A DNA stretch of 53,833 bases from Candidatus Hatepunaea meridiana (GCA_030765125.1 JAVCDD010000203.1:1-53833); one strand, 5' to 3'. Counted from the first letter of the stretch, positions 43,135 through 51,024 are shown. Translations and numbers: made by a program. Notes: generated by a model not told the origin, from the sequence alone.

Positions 43135-43845
43135 ATGCGACGAGAGCAGTGGGGCAGATGGATTGCTGAGGAACCAGCTTCATCGCAGGCATCAGCTGCA
43201 GCTCGCTGCATACTTCACACAGAAAGGGCAAGAGGCGGGGATTTGAACCGTTTACGTGCAACTCTACTACAGTTATCGAACAGATTGAGAGAAAATTATC
43301 CTACACTCCGGTGGACAACACGGAATCTTGCTATTCAATGCCTCATTTATCAAGACCAGTACGAGGAAGCAATAGCCGAATATCGCAGACTACAGAGGGT
43401 AGCGCCTAACGAGATCGAACGGCTGTTTGTGGAAATGGATATTCTGCTTGCAGAGGAAACAGTCGAGTTAATGAACACGGATGATGCCAGTTCCATTCAT
43501 CAAAGTATATTAGAGACCGAAGAGCAGATTGAAAGACTGCTTGTTGAGAAAGAAGAGAAACTGGCGCAGACGCTTCTGCCGTCTGAATTTGAACTGACCG
43601 CCATTTACCCTAACCCGTTCAACGAATTGGTTCAGATTCAATATGCTATTCCCGAAGCAGCAGAGATCAGATTAGCGGTCTATGATGTCACAGGGCGTGA
43701 TGTTGCAATTCTGTTCAACGAAAGACAGATAGCCGGTGCGCATCACACCTTCTGGAACAGTAAAGGGATAGCAACCGGTTCCTATATTCTTCGTCTGGAA
43801 TCTTCAGGAAAGCTATGCACCCAAAAACTTGTACTCATTAAATGA
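43135..43845 (+). CDS. TPR-like protein with T9SS CTD, 5'-truncated
   Basis: 236 codons. About residues 1-140 are TPR-like helices (YQDQYEEAIAEYRRLQRVAP) homologous to 36173-37927, then a CTD (YPNPFNELVQIQYAI, LAVYDVTGRDVAIL, TGSYILRLESSGK). There is no signal peptide and no ribosome-binding site before the ATG, which lies 10 nt after the previous stop. A CTD without a Sec signal could not reach the T9SS, so this is probably the surviving 3' part of a larger gene like 32268-37927. Its own end is duplicated as the fragment at 40962-41382. Its TGA overlaps the ATG of the next gene. Confidence 0.65.
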   Translation: MRREQWGRWIAEEPASSQASAAARCILHTERARGGDLNRLRATLLQLSNRLRENYPTLRWTTRNLAIQCLIYQDQYEEAIAEYRRLQRVAPNEIERLFVEMDILLAEETVELMNTDDASSIHQSILETEEQIERLLVEKEEKLAQTLLPSEFELTAIYPNPFNELVQIQYAIPEAAEIRLAVYDVTGRDVAILFNERQIAGAHHTFWNSKGIATGSYILRLESSGKLCTQKLVLIK

Positions 43846-45579
43846 TGAATCTAAAGCAAATCAAGGCACAGACGGCAACAGCCGTCTGTGCCATTCTCTC
43901 TCTCATTCCCGTTGTTGTCTTATCTCAACCGGACGCCCTTTGGACACGAGCAATACGTAACGGTAGTGATCCGATGTCAGTCATCAGAACGAGTGACGGT
44001 GGTTTTGCGATTGGAGGATCGGGATGGTGCGGCGATCAGGATCGTCGGGATCAAGATTTTTCAATCATCAAGACGGATTCGGCTGGTTCTATGGAATGGC
44101 GGGAGTTTTATACGCTTATTCCAGATACGCTTCATCAGACGGAACAAGGACATGCAGTCCTGCAACTATCTGATGAGGGGTATGTTTTAGTCGGTACAGG
44201 TCCCGGAGGGATTGGAGGTATGATCGTGAGGACCGATTCAAACGGTGAATTGGTTTGGGCACGATATTATGAGATCCCTCTAAGTATTTATGATTGTGCA
44301 CTTGCAACAGATGGTAATATCGTAGTTGTAAACGTAACAAGCGTGGCGAGAAAGATAGATGTTGAAGAAGGTGAAATAGTCTGGGAGCGAGGGTATGCAG
44401 TTGAGCGCAGCGGAACGTTTTGGAACATTACCAATACCGCTGACGGAGGATTTCTGTTGACAGGGAGTATCTCCTCCATCGGCGAGGGTTCCGGTGATAT
44501 GTATGCGGTAAAGATAGACGGCGAGGGGGAGGTAGAATGGTACAACACTTATGGCACGGAATACTCTGAGACAATAACCGATGCGGTTCAGACTTCTGAT
44601 GGAGGGATATTGTATGGTGGGTCAATCATATCGCGATCGTGCCCACTTTGGAATGATTGTCCGCGCCGATTCAGAGGGTGAAGAGATATGGCGACGGATA
44701 TTTACTAACAATGAAGATATTAGGTTGGCGATATTCGGTGTGGTAGTCGAAACTCCGGATGGCGGATTCGCAATGGGTCAATCCACCGGTGCGGAAAATG
44801 TCCGCCTATCACGTGTTAATTCGGAAGGTGAATTCATTTGGAGCGCGTTGTATCCTGTAGGTGGAGGTCAATATGATTTTTATTCTCTAATATTGATGGA
44901 AGATTTCGGATATGTGCTGGGAGGTTTCTCTGGCGTCGGCGACTGGTTAGTGTGCACCGAGCCGGATGAGTTAAGCGAGAACGCCTGGAATTTGCAGGCA
45001 TCCGATGATGACCATGATTTCGGTGATGTGCATCTTGATTCGGTGCAGATATGGGAGTTGACCCTGACCAACGAAGGTCAGCAGCCTGTGGAAGTGTTGG
45101 ACATTACAACTGACAGCGTGGCTTTCAGTGTTGATTTTGATGACATCCTGACCCTGGAACCAGACGAAGAAGCATCTATTCCCGTGACGTTTACTCCGAT
45201 AGATTCCATCGCTTACACCGGTGTTTTGACAATTCACACTTATTGGCGGGACTTAGTGGTTGAATTGTCGGGAACGGGTGTGGCGCTGTCTGCGCCGGAA
45301 GAGCCGAACAGTCTTCGAAAATTTGCCTTGCATGAAGTCTACCCCAATCCATTCAATTCAGTAACAACCCTACAGTATGATGTCAGTCAAAACACAAACC
45401 TTCAACTATCCGTCTACAATCTTAACGGAAGGCTTGTAGAAATCCTCTATAACGACAATATCAAACCCGGTTCCTATAGTTTAACCTGGAATGCCGGACA
45501 TTTGCCGTCTGGGCTGTACCTTGTCCGGATGAAAACGCCGGAGGGGGTGTGGATGACAAAGACGGCGTTGGTGAAGTAA
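43842..45579 (+). pseudogene. Secreted propeller/HYDIN protein with T9SS CTD, tandem copy B, frameshifted
   Basis: The paralogue of the gene at 41383, split in two frames. 43842-44681 has the signal peptide (TAVCAILSLIPVVVLSQ) and the first repeats; 44581-45579 has the rest. Removing one G from the GGG at 44604-44606 restores SDGGYCMVGQSYRDRAHFGM, matching ADDGYCLVGQSLRNHAHFGM in copy A, and gives about the same total length (578 against 579 residues). The HYDIN domain is almost identical to copy A. The CTD is different (YPNPFNSVTTLQYDV, LSVYNLNGRLVEIL) and ends LYLVRMKTPEGVWMTKTALVK like the gene at 30025. It could be real decay, slippage in the G-run, or a sequencing error. Confidence 0.85.
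43865..43892. repeat. Palindrome in signal-peptide codons (12-bp perfect arms)
   Basis: GGCACAGACGGC (43865-43876) and GCCGTCTGTGCC (43881-43892) pair perfectly with loop AACA, at codons 8-17 of the gene starting at 43842 (KAQTATAVCA). Confidence 0.92.
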
Positions 45580-45687
45580 GGGATTAGATTGCGGATTGAA
45601 TTCCCTGGTTTCTAACAAGGATATGCAGGATAAACAGGATGTTTTATTCGACCCCTTCAATGTCGCTACTGGAGTTGGGATTTGGTT

Positions 45688-45706
45688 CGGTGGGTTTCAC
45701 CCACCG
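45688..45706. repeat. Palindrome CGGTGGG-TTTCA-CCCACCG
   Basis: Perfect 7-bp arms (45688-45694 and 45700-45706) in the about 200-bp gap before the adenosyltransferase gene. ATTCACATTCATTCCCTTCT and ATTCACATTTATCCCTTTGG (45711 and 45752) form a degenerate direct repeat beside it. No promoter was recognised. Confidence 0.6.
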
Positions 45707-45779
45707 CTATTCACATTCATTCCCTTCTGGAATGCGTAGGTTATTCACATTTATCCCTTTGGGAATAATACAATCACTA

Positions 45780-46304
45780 ATGAAAAGCTACATCCAAATA
45801 TACACCGGCAACGGAAAAGGTAAAACCTCAGCCGCCCTCGGTGTTGCCCTGCGTGCGGCTGGCGCCGGGCTCCAAACCTTATTGATTCAATTTATGAAGG
45901 ACGGCTTCCCCTACAGTGAGATGATCTCGCTGCCGCTGCTATCCGAATTCATAACGGTTGAAAAATATGGCTCTGACGTGCACGTGCTCGAAAAACGTCA
46001 ACCTACCACTGAGGAGCGTTTACTCGTAAAACAAGGACTCAATCGGGCTCGCCTGGCTCTAACCGTTGGTGATTATGATGTCCTGATCCTCGATGAGATA
46101 TGCGTTGCTGTTCACTTCGATTTTTTCACTGCTGAAGAGGTAGCCAAGCTATTCGACCTTCGACCGGATAATGTTGAGTTGATACTGACAGGAAGATATT
46201 GCCCCAAAGAATGGATAGAGCGCGCCGATCTGGTGACTGAAATGCGAGAGGTAAAGCATTATTTTAATAAAGGTGTGTTGTCGAGGAAGGGGATTGATTG
46301 TTGA
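45780..46304 (+). CDS. cobO: Cob(I)yrinic acid a,c-diamide adenosyltransferase (CobO/BtuR type)
   Basis: Transfers the adenosyl group of ATP to the cobalt of corrinoids during coenzyme B12 synthesis or salvage; cytoplasmic. 174 residues from ATG 45780, which starts directly at the conserved SYIQIYTGNGKGKTSAALG; the 47 upstream in-frame codons run through repeat DNA and are excluded. The P-loop GNGKGKTS binds ATP in the inverted manner of this family. DYDVLILDEICVAVHF carries the Walker-B-like DE, and LILTGRYCPKEWIERADLVT is the usual C-terminal block. No other cobalamin gene is adjacent. It converges with the tat genes across a hairpin. The ribosome-binding site is weak. Confidence 0.9.
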   Translation: MKSYIQIYTGNGKGKTSAALGVALRAAGAGLQTLLIQFMKDGFPYSEMISLPLLSEFITVEKYGSDVHVLEKRQPTTEERLLVKQGLNRARLALTVGDYDVLILDEICVAVHFDFFTAEEVAKLFDLRPDNVELILTGRYCPKEWIERADLVTEMREVKHYFNKGVLSRKGIDC

Positions 46305-46321
46305 AAAAGTAAGAAAGTGCG

Positions 46322-46357
46322 AAAGAAAAACTGGCTGTCAGGGACGACGCCCTGACA
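46322..46357 (-). terminator. Rho-independent terminator of the tat genes
   Basis: TGTCAGGG (46336-46343) and CCCTGACA (46350-46357) pair perfectly around 6 nt. On the minus strand the hairpin is followed by GCCAG and TTTTTCTTT. Longer arms (GTAAGAAAGTGCGAA against TTCGCACTTTC...CTTTCTTAC) enclose it from about 46309 to 46400, so the region can also form a cruciform between the converging genes. Confidence 0.7.
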
Positions 46358-46389
46358 ACAGGTTCGCACTTTCTCACTTCCTCACTTTC

Positions 46390-46569
46390 TTACTTTTTCT
46401 TAATAACATCATCAAACTCATCCAATCCTATCTGGCGTTTGAACTCGTAATAATTACGTTTAATATCGCGCATAATCCTGCCCCACGTCCGTAGAAATTC
46501 GGGCAATTTCTTTCCACCAAACAATAACAGCGCCGCTACAGCAACGACAAGAAGTTCCGAGCTGCTCAT
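46390..46569 (-). CDS. tatA: Sec-independent translocase component, TatA/TatE-like
   Basis: 59 residues on the minus strand: MSSSELLVVAVAALLLFGGK, then KLPEFLRTWGRIMRDIKRNY and a charged C-end ending KKK. This is the short TatA/B/E architecture: one N-terminal membrane helix, the FGGKKLPE hinge and an amphipathic helix. TatA forms the protein-conducting assembly for folded proteins at the inner membrane. The ATG overlaps the tatC TGA (ATGA), so the pair is translationally coupled. It is at the short end for TatA. TatB is not in the window; a single TatA-type protein can serve both roles in many bacteria. Confidence 0.88.
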   Translation of the reverse strand: MSSSELLVVAVAALLLFGGKKLPEFLRTWGRIMRDIKRNYYEFKRQIGLDEFDDVIKKK

Positions 46570-47345
46570 TCTGTTTTTTCTCTTTTACGAATGGCGATGG
46601 ATGCCATAATTATTCCTAATTCATATAATACTATCAACGGGATTGTTAAGACAACCTGAGTAAATATATCCGGTGGCGTTATAAATCCGGAAGCGATCAG
46701 TATACCGATAAACACATAACGGCGGTACTTACGCAACTGCTTCGTTGAAACAATCCCTAATCGAGCCATTAGGTAGACAATCAACGGCAGTTCAAAAACA
46801 ACTCCAAATGCAACCAACAGCCTTAGTGAAAAATCCAGGTATTTCCCCAACGACCAATTTACAGTCATATCATCGAGAGCGAACGAACGGAAATATTCAG
46901 TCGCATAAGGCAGTATCCAATATCCGAATGCAGCGCCCAGTATAAATGCAAATACAGACAGTATTACTACCGGTATTATTATCTTCTTTTCGTTCTTATA
47001 AAGCGCAGGGCTGATGAAGCCCCATAGCTGGCTGAACCACACAGGTGAAGATAAAAATAGCCCCGCCACAAACGCTACTTTCAACCGAACGACAAATCCC
47101 TCAGTAGGCTGTAATAGGGCAAGATGTGCGGCATCGTCGGTGGGGAATGTCTGAGTTATAAATTCTAACAGGTACTTGGAAAAGATCAAACATATCCCGG
47201 TTCCAATAGCCAAAAACAAGACGGCTCGAACAAGCCTGATTCGCAATTCCTCAAGGTGAGAGAGGAAGTTCATAATAAGCGATGAAGAAGGCTCGCTATC
47301 GGTTTCTTTATCTGAAGTCCCTTGCGGTAGCTGCTCAGGGATCAT
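46566..47345 (-). CDS. tatC: Sec-independent protein translocase TatC
   Basis: 259 residues, six predicted membrane helices. The N-terminal cytoplasmic motif MNFLSHLEELRIRLVRAV contains the conserved HLEELR that contacts twin-arginine signals. The first periplasmic loop and TM2 (LLQPTEGFVVRLKVAFVAGL), SSPVWFSQLWGFISPALYKN, and the C-terminal block YVFIGILIASGFITPPDIFT are standard. AAGGAA lies about 8 nt before the ATG. The N-terminus has an extra polar stretch of some 25 residues. It is the first gene of a tatC-tatA pair, separated from purQ by a palindromic element. Confidence 0.95.
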   Translation of the reverse strand: MIPEQLPQGTSDKETDSEPSSSLIMNFLSHLEELRIRLVRAVLFLAIGTGICLIFSKYLLEFITQTFPTDDAAHLALLQPTEGFVVRLKVAFVAGLFLSSPVWFSQLWGFISPALYKNEKKIIIPVVILSVFAFILGAAFGYWILPYATEYFRSFALDDMTVNWSLGKYLDFSLRLLVAFGVVFELPLIVYLMARLGIVSTKQLRKYRRYVFIGILIASGFITPPDIFTQVVLTIPLIVLYELGIIMASIAIRKREKTE

Positions 47346-47368
47346 GTCAATTTCCTTGGAAAATAGCG

Positions 47369-47448
47369 TTCAGAGTGCGCGCTTCAGCGCGTAAAGTCTT
47401 TATAATAATAGAGGGATTAGTCAAAATGTGCTAAGCGTGAACTCTGAA
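47369..47448. repeat. Palindrome of the TTCAGAGTGCGCGCTTCAGCGCG family, right arm diverged
   Basis: TTCAGAGTGCGCGCTTCAGC and the following GCGTAAAGTCTTTATAATAA...GAGGGAT match 22921-22965 almost base for base. The right arm (GTGCTAAGCGTGAACTCTGA) has decayed. It lies between purQ and tatC. Confidence 0.85.
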
Positions 47449-47457
47449 CCAGGCAGG

Positions 47458-48195
47458 TTATCTGATAGAATCAATCACCGACTCAAAAATACCCACTCCA
47501 TCAGGTTCCCCCAAAAGCGGGTCGCAACGCCGCTCAGGATGCGGCATCATGCCTAAAACATTACCCTTAATGTTCACTATTCCTGCGATGTTGTTCAATG
47601 AACCATTAGGATTGGCTTTAGGTGTAACGTTTCCCTCAGCATCACAATATCGAAATAATACTTGCTGATTTTTTTCCAGCTTCTTAAGCTCATCTGATGG
47701 TAGGTAAAAATTTCCCTCGTTATGCGCTATCGGGAACTTGATGACTTGTCCTGATTGAAGGTTTCGTGTGAAAGGTGTGTCTGTTCTTTCTACTCGGAGG
47801 AAGACCTCACGACAGATAAAACGTAAACCCTCGTTGCGCATTAGAGCGCCCGGCAGTAATTTCGTCTCTGTGAGCACCTGAAAACCGTTGCAGATACCGA
47901 TTACCAACCCACCTCGGTCAGCGAAAGCAATCAACTTTTCAACAACAGGCGCAAAACGGGCTATAGCGCCTGCGCGCAAATAATCGCCGTAGCTGAATCC
48001 ACCTGGAAGAATAACCGCATCCATGTCATCCAGATTCGTATCGCGATGCCAGATCGGCTTGATATCCTGACCGCAGATCCGACCAATAGCGTCAAGTGCA
48101 TCCTTATCGCAGTTGGATCCGGGGAATATAACCACACCCAAGCGAGTAACACGCTTTGTAAGATTGGTGTTACGTTCAGGCAGCGTCATCTTCAT
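47458..48195 (-). CDS. purQ: Phosphoribosylformylglycinamidine synthase, glutaminase subunit
   Basis: Supplies ammonia from glutamine to the PurL/PurS complex in step 4 of purine synthesis. 245 residues as given. The class I glutamine amidotransferase triad is visible: Cys102 in GICNGFQ, His218 and Glu220 in MMPHPER. The conserved opening [10 protein letters not shown] starts only at residue 21, so a GTG start near codon 16 is possible; the listed ATG overlaps the end of purS by 20 nt. Last gene of the purC-psd-pssA-purS-purQ run. purL is not in the window. Confidence 0.95.
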   Translation of the reverse strand: MKMTLPERNTNLTKRVTRLGVVIFPGSNCDKDALDAIGRICGQDIKPIWHRDTNLDDMDAVILPGGFSYGDYLRAGAIARFAPVVEKLIAFADRGGLVIGICNGFQVLTETKLLPGALMRNEGLRFICREVFLRVERTDTPFTRNLQSGQVIKFPIAHNEGNFYLPSDELKKLEKNQQVLFRYCDAEGNVTPKANPNGSLNNIAGIVNIKGNVLGMMPHPERRCDPLLGEPDGVGIFESVIDSIR

Positions 48196-48427
48196 CTATC
48201 TTAATATCGAAGGTTTCCATTAAGGGATTGGTTAATATTTTGTGGCTGAGTTCCTGAATTCTCTTCATCACATCCGGATCACTATTATCTATTTCAAGTT
48301 CGATTAATTTGCCAATCCGAACCGATTTCACTTCATCATAACCTAATTGTTGCAAGGAATGCAGGACTGCTTTACCCTGGGGATCAAGTATTGCCGGTTT
48401 AAGTCGAATATAAACGCGTGCCTTCAT
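48176..48427 (-). CDS. purS: Phosphoribosylformylglycinamidine synthase subunit PurS
   Basis: 83 residues, the usual size. PurS bridges PurQ and the small PurL in Gram-positive-type FGAM synthase. Characteristic stretches: [40 protein letters not shown], and the tail [22 protein letters not shown] precedes the ATG, which overlaps the pssA TGA. Confidence 0.93.
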   Translation of the reverse strand: MKARVYIRLKPAILDPQGKAVLHSLQQLGYDEVKSVRIGKLIELEIDNSDPDVMKRIQELSHKILTNPLMETFDIKIDEDDAA

Positions 48428-49212
48428 CGTTTTCTCCTGCGGCTGCGACGGCTTGATTGACGAGGGGATATAATGGACGTTTCCGGGACGTCATCTTCAC
48501 TTTGCTGTGGTCGCAACTTCCGTAATTGGACTGTCAAAATTTCAATAGGTCCGGTTATCACGTATGTCAACATTAACGGAAACAACGTATAAGCTGGTTT
48601 CCAGATCATTAAAAATGCTGTGATAATGAGTATAGAGACGCCTATCCAGGGATATTTTGACCCGTGAATCCTTACAACCGGCATTCGCCGGTATGGTATC
48701 GGGCTTATCATCAATAATGATAATGCAGGGATAATTGAGAACCATAGTGGTTGATTAGCTACACTGCCATGCAGGTTATGAATATATACATAAAAACCAA
48801 CAATAACCAATGCAGACGAGGGAAGCGGCAGTCCGATAAATCCTTTTTTTTGTGGAGAGCTTATGGATATAAGGTTATAACGAGCCAAACGTAATGCGCC
48901 TGCCAATAAAGGCAGGAAAGCAAGTGTTATACCAATAATTCCTAACGGTTTAAACACTGTCATATAGATCAGCAACGCAGGTGCGACACCGAAGGAAACA
49001 ACGTCTACCAAGCTGTCAATTTCCATGCCGAATTTGCTGTCAGAGTGAACCAATCTTGCAACCAGTCCATCTAAACCATCCAGTATAGCAGCAATAACTA
49101 TAAACCAGCAGGCTTTCGTATAATTTCCCTGGCAGATTTCTAATATTGCATAGAAGCCAAGAAACAGATTGCCAATAGTGATAGTATTTGGTAGCATAGC
49201 TTTTTTATACAT
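48424..49212 (-). CDS. pssA: CDP-diacylglycerol-serine O-phosphatidyltransferase
   Basis: Makes phosphatidylserine from CDP-diacylglycerol and serine at the inner membrane. 262 residues. The CDP-alcohol phosphotransferase signature DG-x2-AR-x8-G-x3-D-x3-D is exact (DGLVARLVHSDSKFGMEIDS then LVD, about residues 48-70). About six further hydrophobic segments follow, and the C-terminus is an Arg/Ser-rich cytoplasmic tail ([14 protein letters not shown]). GGAG lies 9 nt before the ATG inside the end of psd. Its neighbour psd uses its product, giving the two-step route to phosphatidylethanolamine. Confidence 0.94.
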   Translation of the reverse strand: MYKKAMLPNTITIGNLFLGFYAILEICQGNYTKACWFIVIAAILDGLDGLVARLVHSDSKFGMEIDSLVDVVSFGVAPALLIYMTVFKPLGIIGITLAFLPLLAGALRLARYNLISISSPQKKGFIGLPLPSSALVIVGFYVYIHNLHGSVANQPLWFSIIPALSLLMISPIPYRRMPVVRIHGSKYPWIGVSILIITAFLMIWKPAYTLFPLMLTYVITGPIEILTVQLRKLRPQQSEDDVPETSIISPRQSSRRSRRRKR

Positions 49213-49870
49213 TGGTAAATTCTCCTATAATAGTTTCACCTGCGGTGACTTTATCTCCCAGGTTAACTCTGAATCTAACGTTATCCGGTAGAAAGAGATC
49301 AACTCGTGAACCAAAACGTATAATACCGATTCTTTCACCTGTTGACAATGCATCACCAGATTCAGGATGGAATACAATACGTCTGGCAAGAAAACCGGCA
49401 ATCTGACGAAAAGCCAGTTCACCGAAGGAAGTATCCATAATAATTTCAGTATGTTCATTTTCCATAGCTGCAGCAGGTTTAAAAGCAGATTTAAAACTTC
49501 CTAACCGGTGTTCTGCGCGTATGACAGTACCACTAAAGGGCGCTCGGTTTACGTGAACATTCAGTGGAGACATAAATATAGATACACGTTGGCCGGACGG
49601 AGATAGCGGGCTGTTAAGTGCATGATCCAGAGCAATAATCTTACCATCTGCAGGTGAAACTACGATGTTTTCACCCTTCGGAATTGTTCGCATTGGATCA
49701 CGGAAGAAATAGACTACCGCTAAAAACCATATAGACGTTATCGCAGGCAGCCATAATCCCCGTCCACCGAATGTCAATAATGAAAAAATCACCGCCACAA
49801 CCACTAGAATGGCGCTGATAGTGATAATCCTCCCACCTTCAGGCGCTAATGAGACTTTATGCATGCGCAT
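49205..49870 (-). CDS. psd: Phosphatidylserine decarboxylase, short (PSD-A) type
   Basis: Converts phosphatidylserine to phosphatidylethanolamine. 221 residues. Membrane segments at about 17-52 are followed by VVYFFRDPMRTIP, VSPADGKI, FMSPLNVHVNRAPFSG and the self-cleavage region IGIIRFGSRVDLFLP, where the Gly-Ser bond is expected to give the pyruvoyl cofactor on the small subunit. The short length and GSR motif match the archaetidylserine/PSD-A subgroup rather than the LGST-type E. coli enzyme. The start overlaps the purC TGA (TGATG), and the end overlaps pssA by 8 nt. Confidence 0.94.
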   Translation of the reverse strand: MRMHKVSLAPEGGRIITISAILVVVAVIFSLLTFGGRGLWLPAITSIWFLAVVYFFRDPMRTIPKGENIVVSPADGKIIALDHALNSPLSPSGQRVSIFMSPLNVHVNRAPFSGTVIRAEHRLGSFKSAFKPAAAMENEHTEIIMDTSFGELAFRQIAGFLARRIVFHPESGDALSTGERIGIIRFGSRVDLFLPDNVRFRVNLGDKVTAGETIIGEFTNV

Positions 49871-50580
49871 CAGATTTTACTAATTCGTTCCAGAATTTCC
49901 TGATATGCCTGATCGACACCTCCCATATCGAAACGGAACCTGTCTTTATCGAGTTTCTTATGTGTTTTACGATCCCAGAAGCGACAGGTGTCGGGGGATA
50001 TCTCATCGGCTATGATTAGTTCTCCTTTTTCATCTCGACCGAATTCGAGTTTAAAATCAACCAATATGAGACCGCGTCGCTCAAGGAATGATTTCAGAAT
50101 AGCGTTTACTTTTGCGGTGATTCTGAAAATTGACCTGATCTCATCCGGAAGCGCTATACCCAAAGCATAAGCGTGATACTCGTTAATCAATGGATCGCCG
50201 AGATCATCATTTTTTAGATAAATCTCAAATACTGGATGATCTAATGCTTTGCCATCCTGGAAACCGAGACGTTTAACCAACGAACCTGTAGCAATGTTAC
50301 GCATTACTGCTTCAATAAGGACTATGTCAACTTTTTTTACCAGCATTTCGTTCGGCGCCTGGATTTGAATAAAGTGAGTTGGCACATGATAACTCTCAAG
50401 ATACTCGAAAAAGATGGATGAGATCGCACAATTGATTTCACCCTTCTTACTAATTGAACCTTTCTTAACACCATTGAATGCACTGGCGTCGTCTTTAAAT
50501 TCCTGGATTACAAGGGCTTCGTCTTCTGTGGTATATAATCTTTTTGCCTTACCCTCTAAAATTAATTCCTTTTTCTCCAA
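49870..50580 (-). CDS. purC: Phosphoribosylaminoimidazole-succinocarboxamide synthase (SAICAR synthetase)
   Basis: ATP-dependent condensation of CAIR with aspartate in purine synthesis. 236 residues, the usual length. Typical blocks: LILEGKAKRLYTTEDEALVI, FKDDASAFNGVKKGSISKKG, EAVMRNIATGSLVKRLG, LVDFKLEFGRDEKGEL and ISPDTCRFWD. The start is TTG (50578-50580) with AGAGGT 8 nt upstream. It heads a five-gene run with phospholipid genes inside it and follows a TTGACT-N17-TATATT promoter. purB, the enzyme acting on its product, is 1.5 kb upstream on the same strand. Confidence 0.96.
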   Translation of the reverse strand: MEKKELILEGKAKRLYTTEDEALVIQEFKDDASAFNGVKKGSISKKGEINCAISSIFFEYLESYHVPTHFIQIQAPNEMLVKKVDIVLIEAVMRNIATGSLVKRLGFQDGKALDHPVFEIYLKNDDLGDPLINEYHAYALGIALPDEIRSIFRITAKVNAILKSFLERRGLILVDFKLEFGRDEKGELIIADEISPDTCRFWDRKTHKKLDKDRFRFDMGGVDQAYQEILERISKI

Positions 50581-50629
50581 TGAAATGAACCTCTTTAAAT
50601 TTTTATGACTATACGTAGTGTAACCTTTT

Positions 50630-50658
50630 AATATAATAAAGATTTATTGAACAGTCAA
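50630..50658 (-). promoter_or_regulatory. Sigma-70-type promoter of the purC run
   Basis: On the minus strand TTGACT (50653-50658) and TATATT (50630-50635) are separated by 17 nt, about 50 nt before the purC start. Confidence 0.65.
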
Positions 50659-50710
50659 CAAAATCAAATCGATATATTGCTTTATTGTTGTATTGTTATA
50701 TTGTTTGATC

Positions 50711-50892
50711 GGTTATGCCTTTAGCTCAGCCGGAGTAGCGCAGCTTGCTGCGCGCTCGCAAGCAGACACGCATGCGCCACCGTGCAAAAACGCAGCAAGC
50801 TGCGCTACTCTGGTATTATTAAGTGGACGCGCAGCAAGCTTCGCTACTCCAGTGTTATTAAGTTTATACATTGCTGAGCTAAAGGCATAACC
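50711..50892. repeat. Nested palindrome with 20-bp perfect ends and three GTAGCGCAGCTTGCTGCG arms
   Basis: GGTTATGCCTTTAGCTCAGC (50711-50730) is exactly complementary to 50873-50892. Inside, GGAGTAGCGCAGCTTGCTGC (50732 on) has one inverted copy at 50791-50810 and a second, slightly altered, at 50830-50850. Strings such as TATTGTTGTATTGTTATATT (50683 on) and AACAATACAACAATACAATA (50996 on) flank it in inverted orientation, so the whole purC-to-hydrolase gap is palindromic. The 65-codon plus-strand frame across it looks spurious. Confidence 0.9.
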
Positions 50893-51024
50893 TATTTGTT
50901 TGATTGTTTCATTGTTGCGTTGTTATCAGGTTTCAACCCCGAAACTTCAGGATGGAATGCAAAACGGGATAATTTTTGCTGGCAGCTTTCAGGAAACAAT
51001 ACAACAATACAATAATTAAAACCA

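Noticed and set aside
50693-50890. 65-codon plus-strand gene between purC and the hydrolase
   Set aside because: The frame lies entirely in a nested palindrome and reads the repeat arms.
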